This document shows positions 1 through 11,407 of a stretch of 64,000 nucleotides of DNA, piece after piece (within the stretch, counting starts at the first letter, position 1; each line of letters starts with the position of its first letter). Below the pieces are notes generated by a model. It was given only the letters and a program-made list of their open reading frames with translations, had not been told where the DNA came from and ran no database searches. Made by a program: the position numbers and the translations under genes. The DNA is from Phytophthora quininea (taxonomy: Eukaryota; Oomycota; Peronosporomycetes; Peronosporales; Peronosporaceae), in NCBI GenBank assembly GCA_011947345.1, contig JAAVTG010000621.1, positions 1 through 64,000 of the forward strand. Direction: 5' to 3'.

Positions 1-340
1 TCTTTAAACATTCCTATTTCACATACTCATTCTTCTCTATACAATATCCACATTTCTACTCTTACACACCTCATACACTCACACGTATATACACTCTTAC
101 ACCATTATATATATCTCTCCATACTCTCCATACATCTTCTTCTTCTCATTTTTCCACATTACTACCTAACTCTCTATCAATTCATTCAAATCACCTTTCG
201 ATCAATCCCAATCCATCTCATTATAATCAACTATTATCTTTTTCTTTTTTCTTTTCTTCTTTCCTCCCACGCTATCTTTCTCATTTACCTATCACCAGTC
301 ATTTTCTGACACGTTCATTTGACTCAAACCATACACTACA
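1..340. repeat. Pyrimidine-rich subtelomeric tract, left copy
   Basis: Low-complexity C/T/A sequence (CACTC, TTCTTT and CATAC words, almost no G). It closely matches 9741-10080, and in both places it leads directly into a satellite unit. The tract-plus-array arrangement is therefore itself duplicated, and this is the truncated left copy. No coding content is seen. Confidence 0.85.
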
Positions 341-3300
341 GACACGCAAACACCAACACATCCATACACAATAACACGCATTCTCTGCATACATTCCCAC
401 TCTACACTCCTATTCGACACCTACTCCTACTCTACACAGAACGTACACTCACTCACCTTCATACGATTCCCAATACCACTCTCGCACGCATAGTCATCCA
501 TGACCTGTTTCCACTACCTGTCCTTAATCGTCGTTGCATTAACTAGTCTACATACGTTTTTGTCGTTCCCATACACACATCTATATATGATACAACACGC
601 TTATACTACATATTCTCCCTCGACAACAGACTTCCCAACCTCCAATGATACGCTGCATACACTCGTACGATACAAACATTCAAACCTACATACGCACATT
701 CAGTTGCTACACATATTCCGACCTTACACACGATTTGTCTCATAATCACATACTCAAGGACATTACTTTCATTATGTTCTTCGTTGAGTCCCGCCAGCAA
801 GTTCACCTTGCGTCGAAACATATCTCTTCACTGTTTCGAATCCGTCGGGCGTACGATGCCTGCAATGGCGTCTGTGAACGCTCTTGGCGGATGCACCAGT
901 TTCTGTCGCTGCAAACGATCACCATCTTCTTCCCCACATACGAAAACGTAGTCTCCCAAGTTCTCATCCCAAACGGGATAAGCGGCCGTAATGAACCTTA
1001 CTGATCGTTGACTGCTTGACAGGCCTGTCTCTATCACTTCGCAGTGTCACCATCGTGCTCCTCATACAACGTGATTCTCAAGGTTTTAGTCGAAGCAGGT
1101 GTGTGCCACCGTAGATAACGTTGCTACTCGCTGATTGGCTGATGGGCCTGTCTATGTCACCACAGACAATCAACATCGTGTTCTCCACATATGAAAATCG
1201 TCTCCCACGTTTTCATCCCAATCCAGTAATTCCGGCCATAGCTATCCTTCCCGATCGCTGATTGGGTGGTGGGCCTGTCTCTGTCTTCACACTATCACCA
1301 TCTTCATTTCTCCGTATATGAAACATCGTCCCAAGTTTTCAGCCTGAAACCGGTATGTACAGCCGCAGCAATCGTTCCTGATCGCTGATTGGCTGATGGA
1401 CCTGTCTCTGTCATGGGACTGTCACCATCATGTTCCCCGTATATGAAAACATAGTTCCCCAAGTTTCAGCCCAACCGGTGGAGTACAGCCGTTGTTTTCG
1501 TTGCGGATCGCTGATTGGCGGATGCGCCTGTTTTCTGCTCAGAGTATCATACATGTTCGCCATACTGAAAACCCAGTTACACTTAGTTTCATTATGCTGT
1601 GACCAGTATTACCGTCAGTATCGTCTGATAACCGAAAATAGTGTATCAGTAGTACTCATTTGGGCGCTAAAGCAGCGCGCTGGAATAAACAGCAGCAACA
1701 GCCCAAATAGAGCCCATAACGACGTCATTTAGTGCGATACATATGTAGCGCCGACCATATATATATAGAACACTCCAATTGAACACATCCATGCACAATA
1801 ACACGCATTCTCTGCATACATTCCCACTCTACACTCTATTCGACACCTACTCTACTCTACAAGCGTACCTCACTCACCTTCATACGATTCCCAATACCAC
1901 TCTCGCACGCATAGTCATCCATGACCTGTTTCCACTACTGTCCTTAATCGTCGTTGCATTAACTAGTCTATACCTTTTTGTCGTTCCCATACACACATCT
2001 ATATATGATACAACACGCTTATGCTCTCCCTCGACAACAGACTTCCCACCCTCCAATGATACGCTGCATACACTCGTACGATACAAACATTCAAACGTAC
2101 ATACGCACATTCAGTTGCTACACATATTCCACCACACACGATTTGTCTCATAATCACATACCCAAGGACGTACTTTCATTATGTTCTTCGTTGAGTCCGC
2201 CAGCAAGTTCACCTTGCGTCGAAACATATCTCGTCACTGTTTCGAATCCGTCGGGCGTACGATGCCTGCAATGGCGTCTGTGAACGCTCATTGGCGGATG
2301 CACCAGTTTCTGTCGCTGCAAACGATCACCATCTTCTTCCCCACATACGCAAACGTAGTCTCCCAAGTTCTCATCCCAAACGGGATAAGCGGCCGTAATG
2401 TTACTGATCGTTGACTGCTTGACAGGCCTGTCTCTATCACTTCGCAGTGTCACCATCGTGCTCCTCATACAACAACGTGATTCTCCAAGGTTTTAGTCGA
2501 AGCAGGTGTGTGCCACCGTAGATAACGTTGCTCTCGCTGATTGGCTGATGGGCCTGTCTATGTCACCACAGACGATCAACATCGTGTTCTCCACAGAAAA
2601 CGTCGTCTCCCACGTTTTCATCCCAATCCGGTAATTCCGGCCATAGCTATCCTTCCCGATCGCTGATTGGGTGATGGGCCTGTCTTTGTCACTTCAGACT
2701 ATCACCATCATGTTCTCCGTATATGAAACATTCTTCCCCAAGTTTTCAGCCGAAACCGGTATGTACAGCCGCAGCAATCGTTCCTGATCGCTGATTGGCT
2801 GATGGACCTGTCTCTGTCGCATGGGACTGTCACCATCATGTTCCCCGTATATGAAACAGTTCCCCAAGTTTCCAGCCCAATCGGTGGAGTACAGCCGTTG
2901 TTTTCGTTGCGGATCGCTGATTGGCGGATGCGCCTGTTTCTGCTCGCTCAGAGTATCACCATCATGTTCGCCATACTGAAAACCCCAGTTACACTTAGTT
3001 TCATTATGCTGTGACCAGTATTACCGTCAGTATCGTCTGATAACCGAAAATAGTGTATCGAGTAGTACTCATTTGGGCGCTAAAAGCAGCGCGCTACAGG
3101 AATAAACAGCAGCAACAGCCCAAAATAGAGCCCATAACGCGACGTCATTTTAGTGCGATACATATGTAGCGCCGACCATATATATATAGAACACTCAACA
3201 CGAACACATCCATGCACAATAACACGCATTCTCTGTACATTCCCACTCTACACACTCTATTCGACACCTACTCCTACTCTACACAAGCACACCACTCACC

Positions 3301-6300
3301 TTCATACGATTCCCAATACCACTCTCGCGCGCATAGTCATCCATGACCTGTTTCCACTACCTGTCCTTAATCGTCGTTGCATTAACTAGTCTACATACCT
3401 TTTTGTCGTTCCCATACACACATCTATATATGATACAACACGCTTATGCTACACATATTCTCCCTCGACAACAGACTTCCACCCTCCAATGATACGCTGC
3501 ATACACTCGTACGATACAAACATTCAAACGTACATACGCACATTCAGTTGCTACACATATTCCGACCTTACACACGATTTGTCTCATAATCACATACCCA
3601 AGGACGTACTTTCATTATGTTCTTCGTTGAGTCCCGCCAGCAAGTTCACCTTGCGTCGAAACATATCTCGTCACTGTTTCGAATCCGTCGGGCGTACGAT
3701 GCCTGCAATGGCGTCTGTGAACGCTCATTGGCGGATGCACCAGTTTCTGTCGCTGCAAACGATCACCATCTTCTTCCCCACATACGCAAACGTAGTCTCC
3801 CAAGTTCTCATCCCAAACGGGATAAGCGGCCGTAATGAACCTTACTGATCGTTGACTGCTTGACAGGCCTGTCTCTATCACTTCGCAGTGTCACCATCGT
3901 GTTCCTCATATACAAAAACGTGATTCTCCAAGTTTTAGTCGAAGCAGGTGTGTGCCACCGTAGATAACGTTGCTCCTCGCTGATTGGCTGATGGGCCTGT
4001 CTATGTCACCACAGACGATCAACATCGTGTTCTCCACATATGAAAACGTCGTCTCCCAGTTTTCATTCCGATCCGGTAATTACAGCCATAGCTATCCTTC
4101 CCGATCGCTGATTGGGTGATGGGCCTGTCTCTGTCACTTCAGACTATCACCATCATGTTCTCCGTATATGAAAACATTCTTCCCCAAGTTTTCAGCCGAA
4201 ACCGGTATGTACAGCCGCAGCAATCGTTCCTGATCGCTGATTGGCTGATGGACCTGTCTCTGTCGCATGGGACTGTCACCATCATGTTCCCGTATATGAA
4301 AACATAGTTCCCCAAGTTTCCAGCCCAATCGGTGGAGTACAGCCGTTGTTTTCGTTGCGGATCGCTGATTGGCGGATGCGCCTGTTTCTGCTCGCTCAGA
4401 GTATCACCATCATGTTCGCCATACTGAAAACCCCAGTTACACTTAGTTTCATTATGCTGTGACCAGTATTACCGTCAGTATCGTCTGATAACCGAAAATA
4501 GTGTATCGAGTAGTACTCATTTGGGCGCTAAAAAGCAGCGCGCTACAGGAATAAACAGCAGCAACAGCCCAAAATAGAGCCCATAACGCGACGTCATTTT
4601 AGTGCGATACATATGTAGCGCCGACCATATATATATAGAACACTCCAACACGAACACATCCATGCACAATAACACGCATTCTCTGCATACATTCCCACTC
4701 TACACACTCCTATTCGACACCTACTCCTACTCTACACAAGCGTACACTCACTCACCTTCATACGATTCCCAATACCACTCTCGCGCGCATAGTCATCCAT
4801 GACCTGTTTCCACTACCTGTCCTTAATCGTCGTTGCATTAACTAGTCTACATACCTTTTTGTCGTTCCCATACACACATCTATATATGATACAACACGCT
4901 TATGCTACACATATTCTCCTCGACAACAGACTTCCCACCCTCCAATGATACGCTGCATACACTCGTACGATACAAACATTCAAACGTACATACGCACATT
5001 CAGTTGCTACACATATTCCGACCTTACACACGATTTGTCTCATAATCACATACCCAAGGACGTACTTTCATTATGTTCTTCGTTGAGTCCCGCCAGCAAG
5101 TTCACCTTGCGTCGAAACATATCTCGTCACTGTTTCGAATCCGTCGGGCGTACGATGCCTGCAATGGCGTCTGTGAACGCTCATTGGCGGATGCACCAGT
5201 TTCTGTCGCTGCAAACGATCACCATCTTCTTCCCCACATACGCAAACGTAGTCTCCCAAGTTCTCATCCCAAACGGGATAAGCGGCCGTAATGAACCTTA
5301 CTGATCGTTGACTGCTTGACAGGTCTGTCTCTATCACTTCGCAGTGTCACCATCGTGTTCCTCATATACAAAAACGTGATTCTCCAAGTTTTTAGTCGAA
5401 GCAGGTGTGTGCCACCGTAGATAACGTTGCTCCTCGCTGATTGGCTGATGGGCCTGTCTATGTCACCACAGACGATCAACATCGTGTTCTCCACATATGA
5501 AAACGTCGTCTCCCAAGTTTTCATTCCGATCCGGTAATTACAGCCATAGCTATCCTTCCCGATCGCTGATTGGGTGATGGGCCTGTCTCTGTCACTTCAG
5601 ACTATCACCATCATGTTCTCCGTATATGAAAACATTCTTCCCCAAGTTTTCAGCCGAAACCGGTATGTACAGCCGCAGCAATCGTTCCTGATCGCTGATT
5701 GGCTGATGGACCTGTCTCTGTCGCATGGGACTGTCACCATCATGTTCCCCGTATATGAAAACATAGTTCCCCAAGTTTCCAGCCCAATCGGTGGAGTACA
5801 GCCGTTGTTTTCGTTGCGGATCGCTGATTGGCGGATGCGCCTGTTTCTGCTCGCTCAGAGTATCACCATCATGTTCGCCATACTGAAAACCCCAGTTACA
5901 CTTAGTTTCATTATGCTGTGACCAGTATTACCGTCAGTATCGTCTGATAACCGAAAATAGTGTATCGAGTAGTACTCATTTGGGCGCTAAAAAGCAGCGC
6001 GCTACAGGAATAAACAGCAGCAACAGCCCAAAATAGAGCCCATAACGCGACGTCATTTTAGTGCGATACATATGTAGCGCCGACCATATATATATAGAAC
6101 ACTCCAACACGAACACATCCATGCACAATAACACGCATTCTCTGCATACATTCCCACTCTACACACTCCTATTCGACACCTACTCCTACTCTACACAAGC
6201 GTACACTCACTCACCTTCATACGATTCCCAATACCACTCTCGCGCGCATAGTCATCCATGACCTGTTTCCACTACCTGTCCTTAATCGTCGTTGCATTAA

Positions 6301-9012
6301 CTAGTCTACATACCTTTTTGTCGTTCCCATACACACATCTATATATGATACAACACGCTTATGCTACACATATTCTCCCTCGACAACAGACTTCCCACCC
6401 TCCAATGATACGCTGCATACACTCGTACGATACAAACATTCAAACGTACATACGCACATTCAGTTGCTACACATATTCCGACCTTACACACGATTTGTCT
6501 CATAATCACATACCCAAGGACGTACTTTCATTATGTTCTTCGTTGAGTCCCGCCAGCAAGTTCACCTTGCGTCGAAACATATCTCGTCACTGTTTCGAAT
6601 CCGTCGGGCGTACGATGCCTGCAATGGCGTCTGTGAACGCTCATTGGCGGATGCACCAGTTTCTGTCGCTGCAAACGATCACCATCTTCTTCCCCACATA
6701 CGCAAACGTAGTCTCCCAAGTTCTCATCCCAAACGGGATAAGCGGCCGTAATGAACCTTACTGATCGTTGACTGCTTGACAGGCCTGTCTCTATCACTTC
6801 GCAGTGTCACCATCGTGCTCCTCATATACAACAACGTGATTCTCCAAGGTTTTAGTCGAAGCAGGTGTGTGCCACCGTAGATAACGTTGCTCCTCGCTGA
6901 TTGGCTGATGGGCCTGTCTATGTCACCACAGACGATCAACATCGTGTTCTCCACATATGAAAACGTCGTCTCCCACGTTTTCATCCCAATCCGGTAATTC
7001 CGGCCATAGCTATCCTTCCCGATCGCTGATTGGGTGGGGGCCTGTCTTTGTCACTTCAGACTATCACCATCATGTTCTCCGTATATGAAAACATTCTTCC
7101 CCAAGTTTTCAGCCGAAACCGGTATGTACAGCCGCAGCAATCGTTCCTGATCGCTGATTGGCTGATGGACCTGTCTCTGTCGCATGGGACTGTCACCATC
7201 ATGTTCCCCGTATATGAAAACATAGTTCCCCAAGTTTCCAGCCCAATCGGTGGAGTACAGCCGTTGTTTTCGTTGCGGATCGCTGATTGGCGGATGCGCC
7301 TGTTTCTGCTCGCTCAGAGTATCACCATCATGTTCGCCATACTGAAAACCCCAGTTACACTTAGTTTCATTATGCTGTGACCAGTATTACCGTCAGTATC
7401 GTCTGATAACCGAAAATAGTGTATCGAGTAGTACTCATTTGGGCGCTAAAAAGCAGCGCGCTACAGGAATAAACAGCAGCAACAGCCCAAAATAGAGCCC
7501 ATAACGCGACGTCATTTTAGTGCGATACATATGTAGCGCCGACCATATATATAGAACACTCCAACACGAACACATCCATGCACAATAACACGCATTCTCT
7601 GCATACATTCCCACTCTACACACTCCTATTCGACACCTACTCCTACTCTACACAAGCGTACACTCACTCACCTTCATACGATTCCCAATACCACTCTCGC
7701 GCGCATAGTCATCCATGACCTGTTTCCACTACCTGTCCTTAATCGTCGTTGCATTAACTAGTCTACATACCTTTTTGTCGTTCCCATACACACATCTATA
7801 TATGATACAACACGCTTATGCTACACATATTCTCCCTCGACAACAGACTTCCCACCCTCCAATGATACGCTGCATACACTCGTACGATACAAACATTCAA
7901 ACGTACATACGCACATTCAGTTGCTACACATATTCCGACCTTACACACGATTTGTCTCATAATCACATACCCAAGGACGTACTTTCATTATGTTCTTCGT
8001 TGAGTCCCGCCAGCAAGTTCACCTTGCGTCGAAACATATCTCGTCACTGTTTCGAATCCGTCGGGCGTACGATGCCTGCAATGGCGTCTGTGAACGCTCA
8101 TTGGCGGATGCACCAGTTTCTGTCGCTGCAAACGATCACCATCTTCTTCCCCACATACGCAAACGTAGTCTCCCAAGTTCTCATCCCAAACGGGATAAGC
8201 GGCCGTAATGAACCTTACTGATCGTTGACTGCTTGACAGGCCTGTCTCTATCACTTCGCAGTGTCACCATCGTGCTCCTCATATACAACAACGTGATTCT
8301 CCAAGGTTTTAGTCGAAGCAGGTGTGTGCCACCGTAGATAACGTTGCTCCTCGCTGATTGGCTGATGGGCCTGTCTATGTCACCACAGACGATCAACATC
8401 GTGTTCTCCACATATGAAAACGTCGTCTCCCACGTTTTCATCCCAATCCGGTAATTCCGGCCATAGCTATCCTTCCCGATCGCTGATTGGGTGGTGGGCC
8501 TGTCTTTGTCACTTCAGACTATCACCATCATGTTCTCCGTATATGAAAACATTCTTCCCAAGTTTTCAGCCGAAACCGGTATGTACAGCCGCAGCAATCG
8601 TTCCTGATCGCTGATTGGCTGATGGACCTGTCTCTGTCACATCAGACTATCACCATCATGTTCTCCGTATATGAAAACATAGTTCCCCAAGTTTCCAGCC
8701 CAATCGGTGGAGTACAGCCGTTGTTTTCGTTGCGGATCGCTGATTGGCGGATGCGCCTGTTTCTGCTCGCTAGAGTATCACCATCCTGTTCGCCATACTG
8801 AAAACCCCAGTTACACTTAGTTTCATTATGCTCTGATCAGTATTACCGTCAGTATCGTCTGATAACCGAAAATAGTGTATCGAGTAGTACTAACTTGGGC
8901 GCTAAAAAGCAGCGCGCTACAGGAATAAACAGCAGCAACAGCCCAAAATAGAGCCCATAACGCGACGTCATTTTAGTGCGATACATATGTAGCGCCGACC
9001 ATATATATATAG
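341..9012 (+). repeat. Satellite block A: six ~1.46-kb higher-order units
   Basis: Six head-to-tail units end at the same motif, GTGCGATACATATGTAGC followed by a short AT dinucleotide run. Unit ends fall at about 1768, 3189, 4638, 6097, 7554 and 9012, giving unit lengths of about 1421-1459 bp for units 2-6. Units 3-6 are nearly identical. Units 1 and 2 carry more small indels. Each unit has a ~530-bp leader, then six tandem ~129-bp monomers, then a ~250-bp tail. In the 4639-6097 unit the monomers start near 5183, 5310, 5439, 5568, 5697 and 5826. Short open frames recur on both strands but none spans a unit or resembles a known protein, so I do not call genes here. Confidence 0.95.
5183..5954 (+). 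repeat. Representative run of six 129-bp satellite monomers
   Basis: Monomer starts are spaced 127, 129, 129, 129 and 129 bp. Each monomer begins with a variant of GATTGGCTGATGGGCCTGTC, then CACCATCATGTTC, then TATATGAAAAC, then a CCAAGTTTTCAGCC-like segment. Because 129 is 43 codons, the same frame recurs in successive monomers. Plus-strand peptides repeat the motif TITIMF..VYEN. Minus-strand peptides repeat VFIYGEHDGD..RQRQ..PISD. The monomers are diverged from each other within a unit but conserved at each position between units, which is how a higher-order repeat behaves. Confidence 0.9.
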
Positions 9013-9140
9013 CGTGTATACAAAATTCCAGACATTTTTGAAAACGTTTTTTCGACTCAATCGATAGTTCATGGGCGATAACATACCTGTGCAAAATGTC
9101 AGTACCGGTTTCCAGGCTCGTTTTCAAACGGTCGCGTATA
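9013..9140. other. Single-copy junction between satellite block A and telomere tract
   Basis: This 128-bp segment starts exactly where the AT-run end of unit 6 stops and ends where the telomere repeats begin. I find no second copy of it in the window. It is AT-richer than the satellite and contains a run of six T. It has no convincing open frame. Confidence 0.6.
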
Positions 9141-9163
9141 CTAAACCCTAAACCCTAAACCCT
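9141..9163 (+). repeat. Interstitial telomeric repeat (CCCTAAA)n
   Basis: About three copies of CCCTAAA lie on the plus strand, which is the C-strand orientation expected at a left chromosome end. Plant-type TTTAGGG telomeres are known in oomycetes. Here the tract is internal, with satellite block A to its left and a CACACTC tract plus satellite block B to its right. Confidence 0.9.
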
Positions 9164-10080
9164 ACACACACTCACCCTCTCACATACACATTCTCATACT
9201 CTCACATACTCATACTTTACACACACTCACACTCTACACACACTCACACTCACTCTATACATACTCACACTCACACTCTACACATACTCACACTCTACAA
9301 CACTCACACTCTACACACACTCACACTCCACTCACACTCTACACATACACATCCTCACACTCTACAACACTCACACTCTATACACACTCACACTCCACAC
9401 ATTCACACTCTCACATACTCATTCTTTACACACTTATACACAACAATCACACTCTATTCATAATCACACTTTTTTACACTTACTCTCTATTTACACTCAC
9501 ACATACTTACACTCACTCATACTTACACTCATACTTACACTCACACCATACACTTCTATTTACCACAAACATCCATACTCCACATACACTCATACACACA
9601 AACATCCATCATTTTTCTTCAACTTTCTATTACTCAAACTTTCTCTATTCCTTCCTCAACTCCATTTTTTCCTTCTCACACACTCTTATCCTACACACTC
9701 ATACTTTACACTACACCCATTCATTCTCTACATACCCCTTCTTTAAACATTCCTATTTCACATACTCATTCTTCTCTATACAATATACACATATCTACTC
9801 TTACACACCTCATACACTTACACTTATACACTCTTACACTATTATCTACTATCCACACTCTCCACACACATCTTCTTCTTCTCATTTTTCCACATTACTA
9901 CCTAACTCTATCAAATCATTCAAATCACCTTTTCTATCAATCCCAATCCATCTCATTATACTCAACTATTATCATTCTTTTCTTTTTTCTTTTTTCTTTC
10001 ACTCCCACGCTATCTTTCTCATTTACCTATCACCAAATCATACTATTGACACGTTCAATTTACTCAAACCATATACTACG
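9164..10080. repeat. CACACTC-rich subtelomeric tract, right copy
   Basis: The first ~550 bp are imperfect minisatellite built from CACACTCACACTCTACA-like words. The rest is pyrimidine-rich and matches 1-340 from about 9741 onward. G is nearly absent on the plus strand. No coding content is seen. Confidence 0.85.
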
Positions 10081-11407
10081 AACACGCAAACACCAACACA
10101 TCCATACACAATAACACACATTCTCTGCATACATTCCCACTCCACACACACATATGCTACACCTACTCGTACTCTACACAAGCGTACACTCACTCACCTT
10201 CATACGATTCCCAATACCACTCTCGCACGCATAGTCAGCCATGACCTGTTTCGACTACTTATTATTGATCCTCGTTTCAGTAACTAGTCTACATACGTTT
10301 TTGTCGTTCCCATACACACATCTATATATGATACAACACGCTTATTACACATATTCTCCCTCGACAACAGACTTCCCAACCTCCAATGATACGCTGCATA
10401 CACTCGCACTATACAAACATTCAAACCTACATACGCACATTCAGTTGCTACACATATTCCGACCTTACACACCATTTGTCTCATAGTCACATACTCAAGG
10501 ACGTACTTTCATTATGTTCTTCGTTGAGTTCTGCCAGCATGTTCATCTTGCGTCGAAACATATCTCTTCACTGTTTCGAATCCGTCGGGCGTACGATGCC
10601 TGCAATGGCGTATGTGAACGCTCATTGGCCGATGCACCAGTTTCTGTCGCTGCAAACGATCACCATTTTGTTCCTTGCGTATGAAAACGTAGTCTCCGAA
10701 GTTCTCATCCCAAACGGGAGTAAGCGGCCGTAATGAACCTTACTGATCGTTGACTGCTTGACAAGCCTGTCTCTATCACTTCGCAGTGTCGCCATCGTGT
10801 TCCTCGTATACAAAACGTAATCCTCCAAGGTTTTAGTCGAAGCAGGTGTGTGCGGCCGTAGATAACGTTGCTCCTCGCTGATTGGCTGGTAGGCCTGTCT
10901 CTGTCTTTTCACACTATCACCATCTTCTTCCCCGTATATGAAAGCGTCGTCCCCTACGTTTTCAGCCGAAACCGGTATGTACAGCCGCAGCAATCGTTCC
11001 TGATCGCTGATTGGCTGATGGACCTGTCTCTGTCACATCAGACTATCACCATCATGTTCTCCGTATATGAAAACATAGTTCCCCAAGTTTCCAGCCCAAT
11101 CGGTGGAGTACAGCCGTTGTTTTCGTTGCGGATCGCTGATTGGCGGATGCGCCTGTTTCTGCTCGCTAGAGTATCACCATCCTGTTCGCCATACTGAAAA
11201 CCCCAGTTACACTTAGTTTCATTATGCTCTGATCAGTATTACCGTCAGTATCGTCTGATAACCGAAAATAGTGTATCGAGTAGTACTAACTTGGGCGCTA
11301 AAAGCAGCGCGCTACAGGAATAAACAGCAGCACAAGCCCAAAATAGAGCCCATAACGCGACGTCATTTTAGTGCGATACATATGTAGCCCCGACCATATA
11401 TATATAG
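10081..11407 (+). repeat. Satellite block B, first unit (intermediate length)
   Basis: This unit has the full leader seen in block A but a shortened monomer run. Its monomers are a mixture: some regions match block A and others match the 1.03-kb units that follow. The tail ends in the same AT-run motif, with CCCCGACC in place of the GCGCCGACC seen in block A. Confidence 0.85.

Noticed and set aside
6258..6764. 168-residue open frame repeated in the satellite units (also 7715-8221)
   Set aside because: It crosses the low-complexity leader and the monomers, is broken in units 1-4 by small indels, and has Tyr/His/Thr-rich composition typical of translated CATAC repeats. No domain is visible.
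341..9012. Possible CRISPR array because of regular repeats
   Set aside because: The repeats are 129 bp and contiguous, without unique spacers, and the context is eukaryotic.
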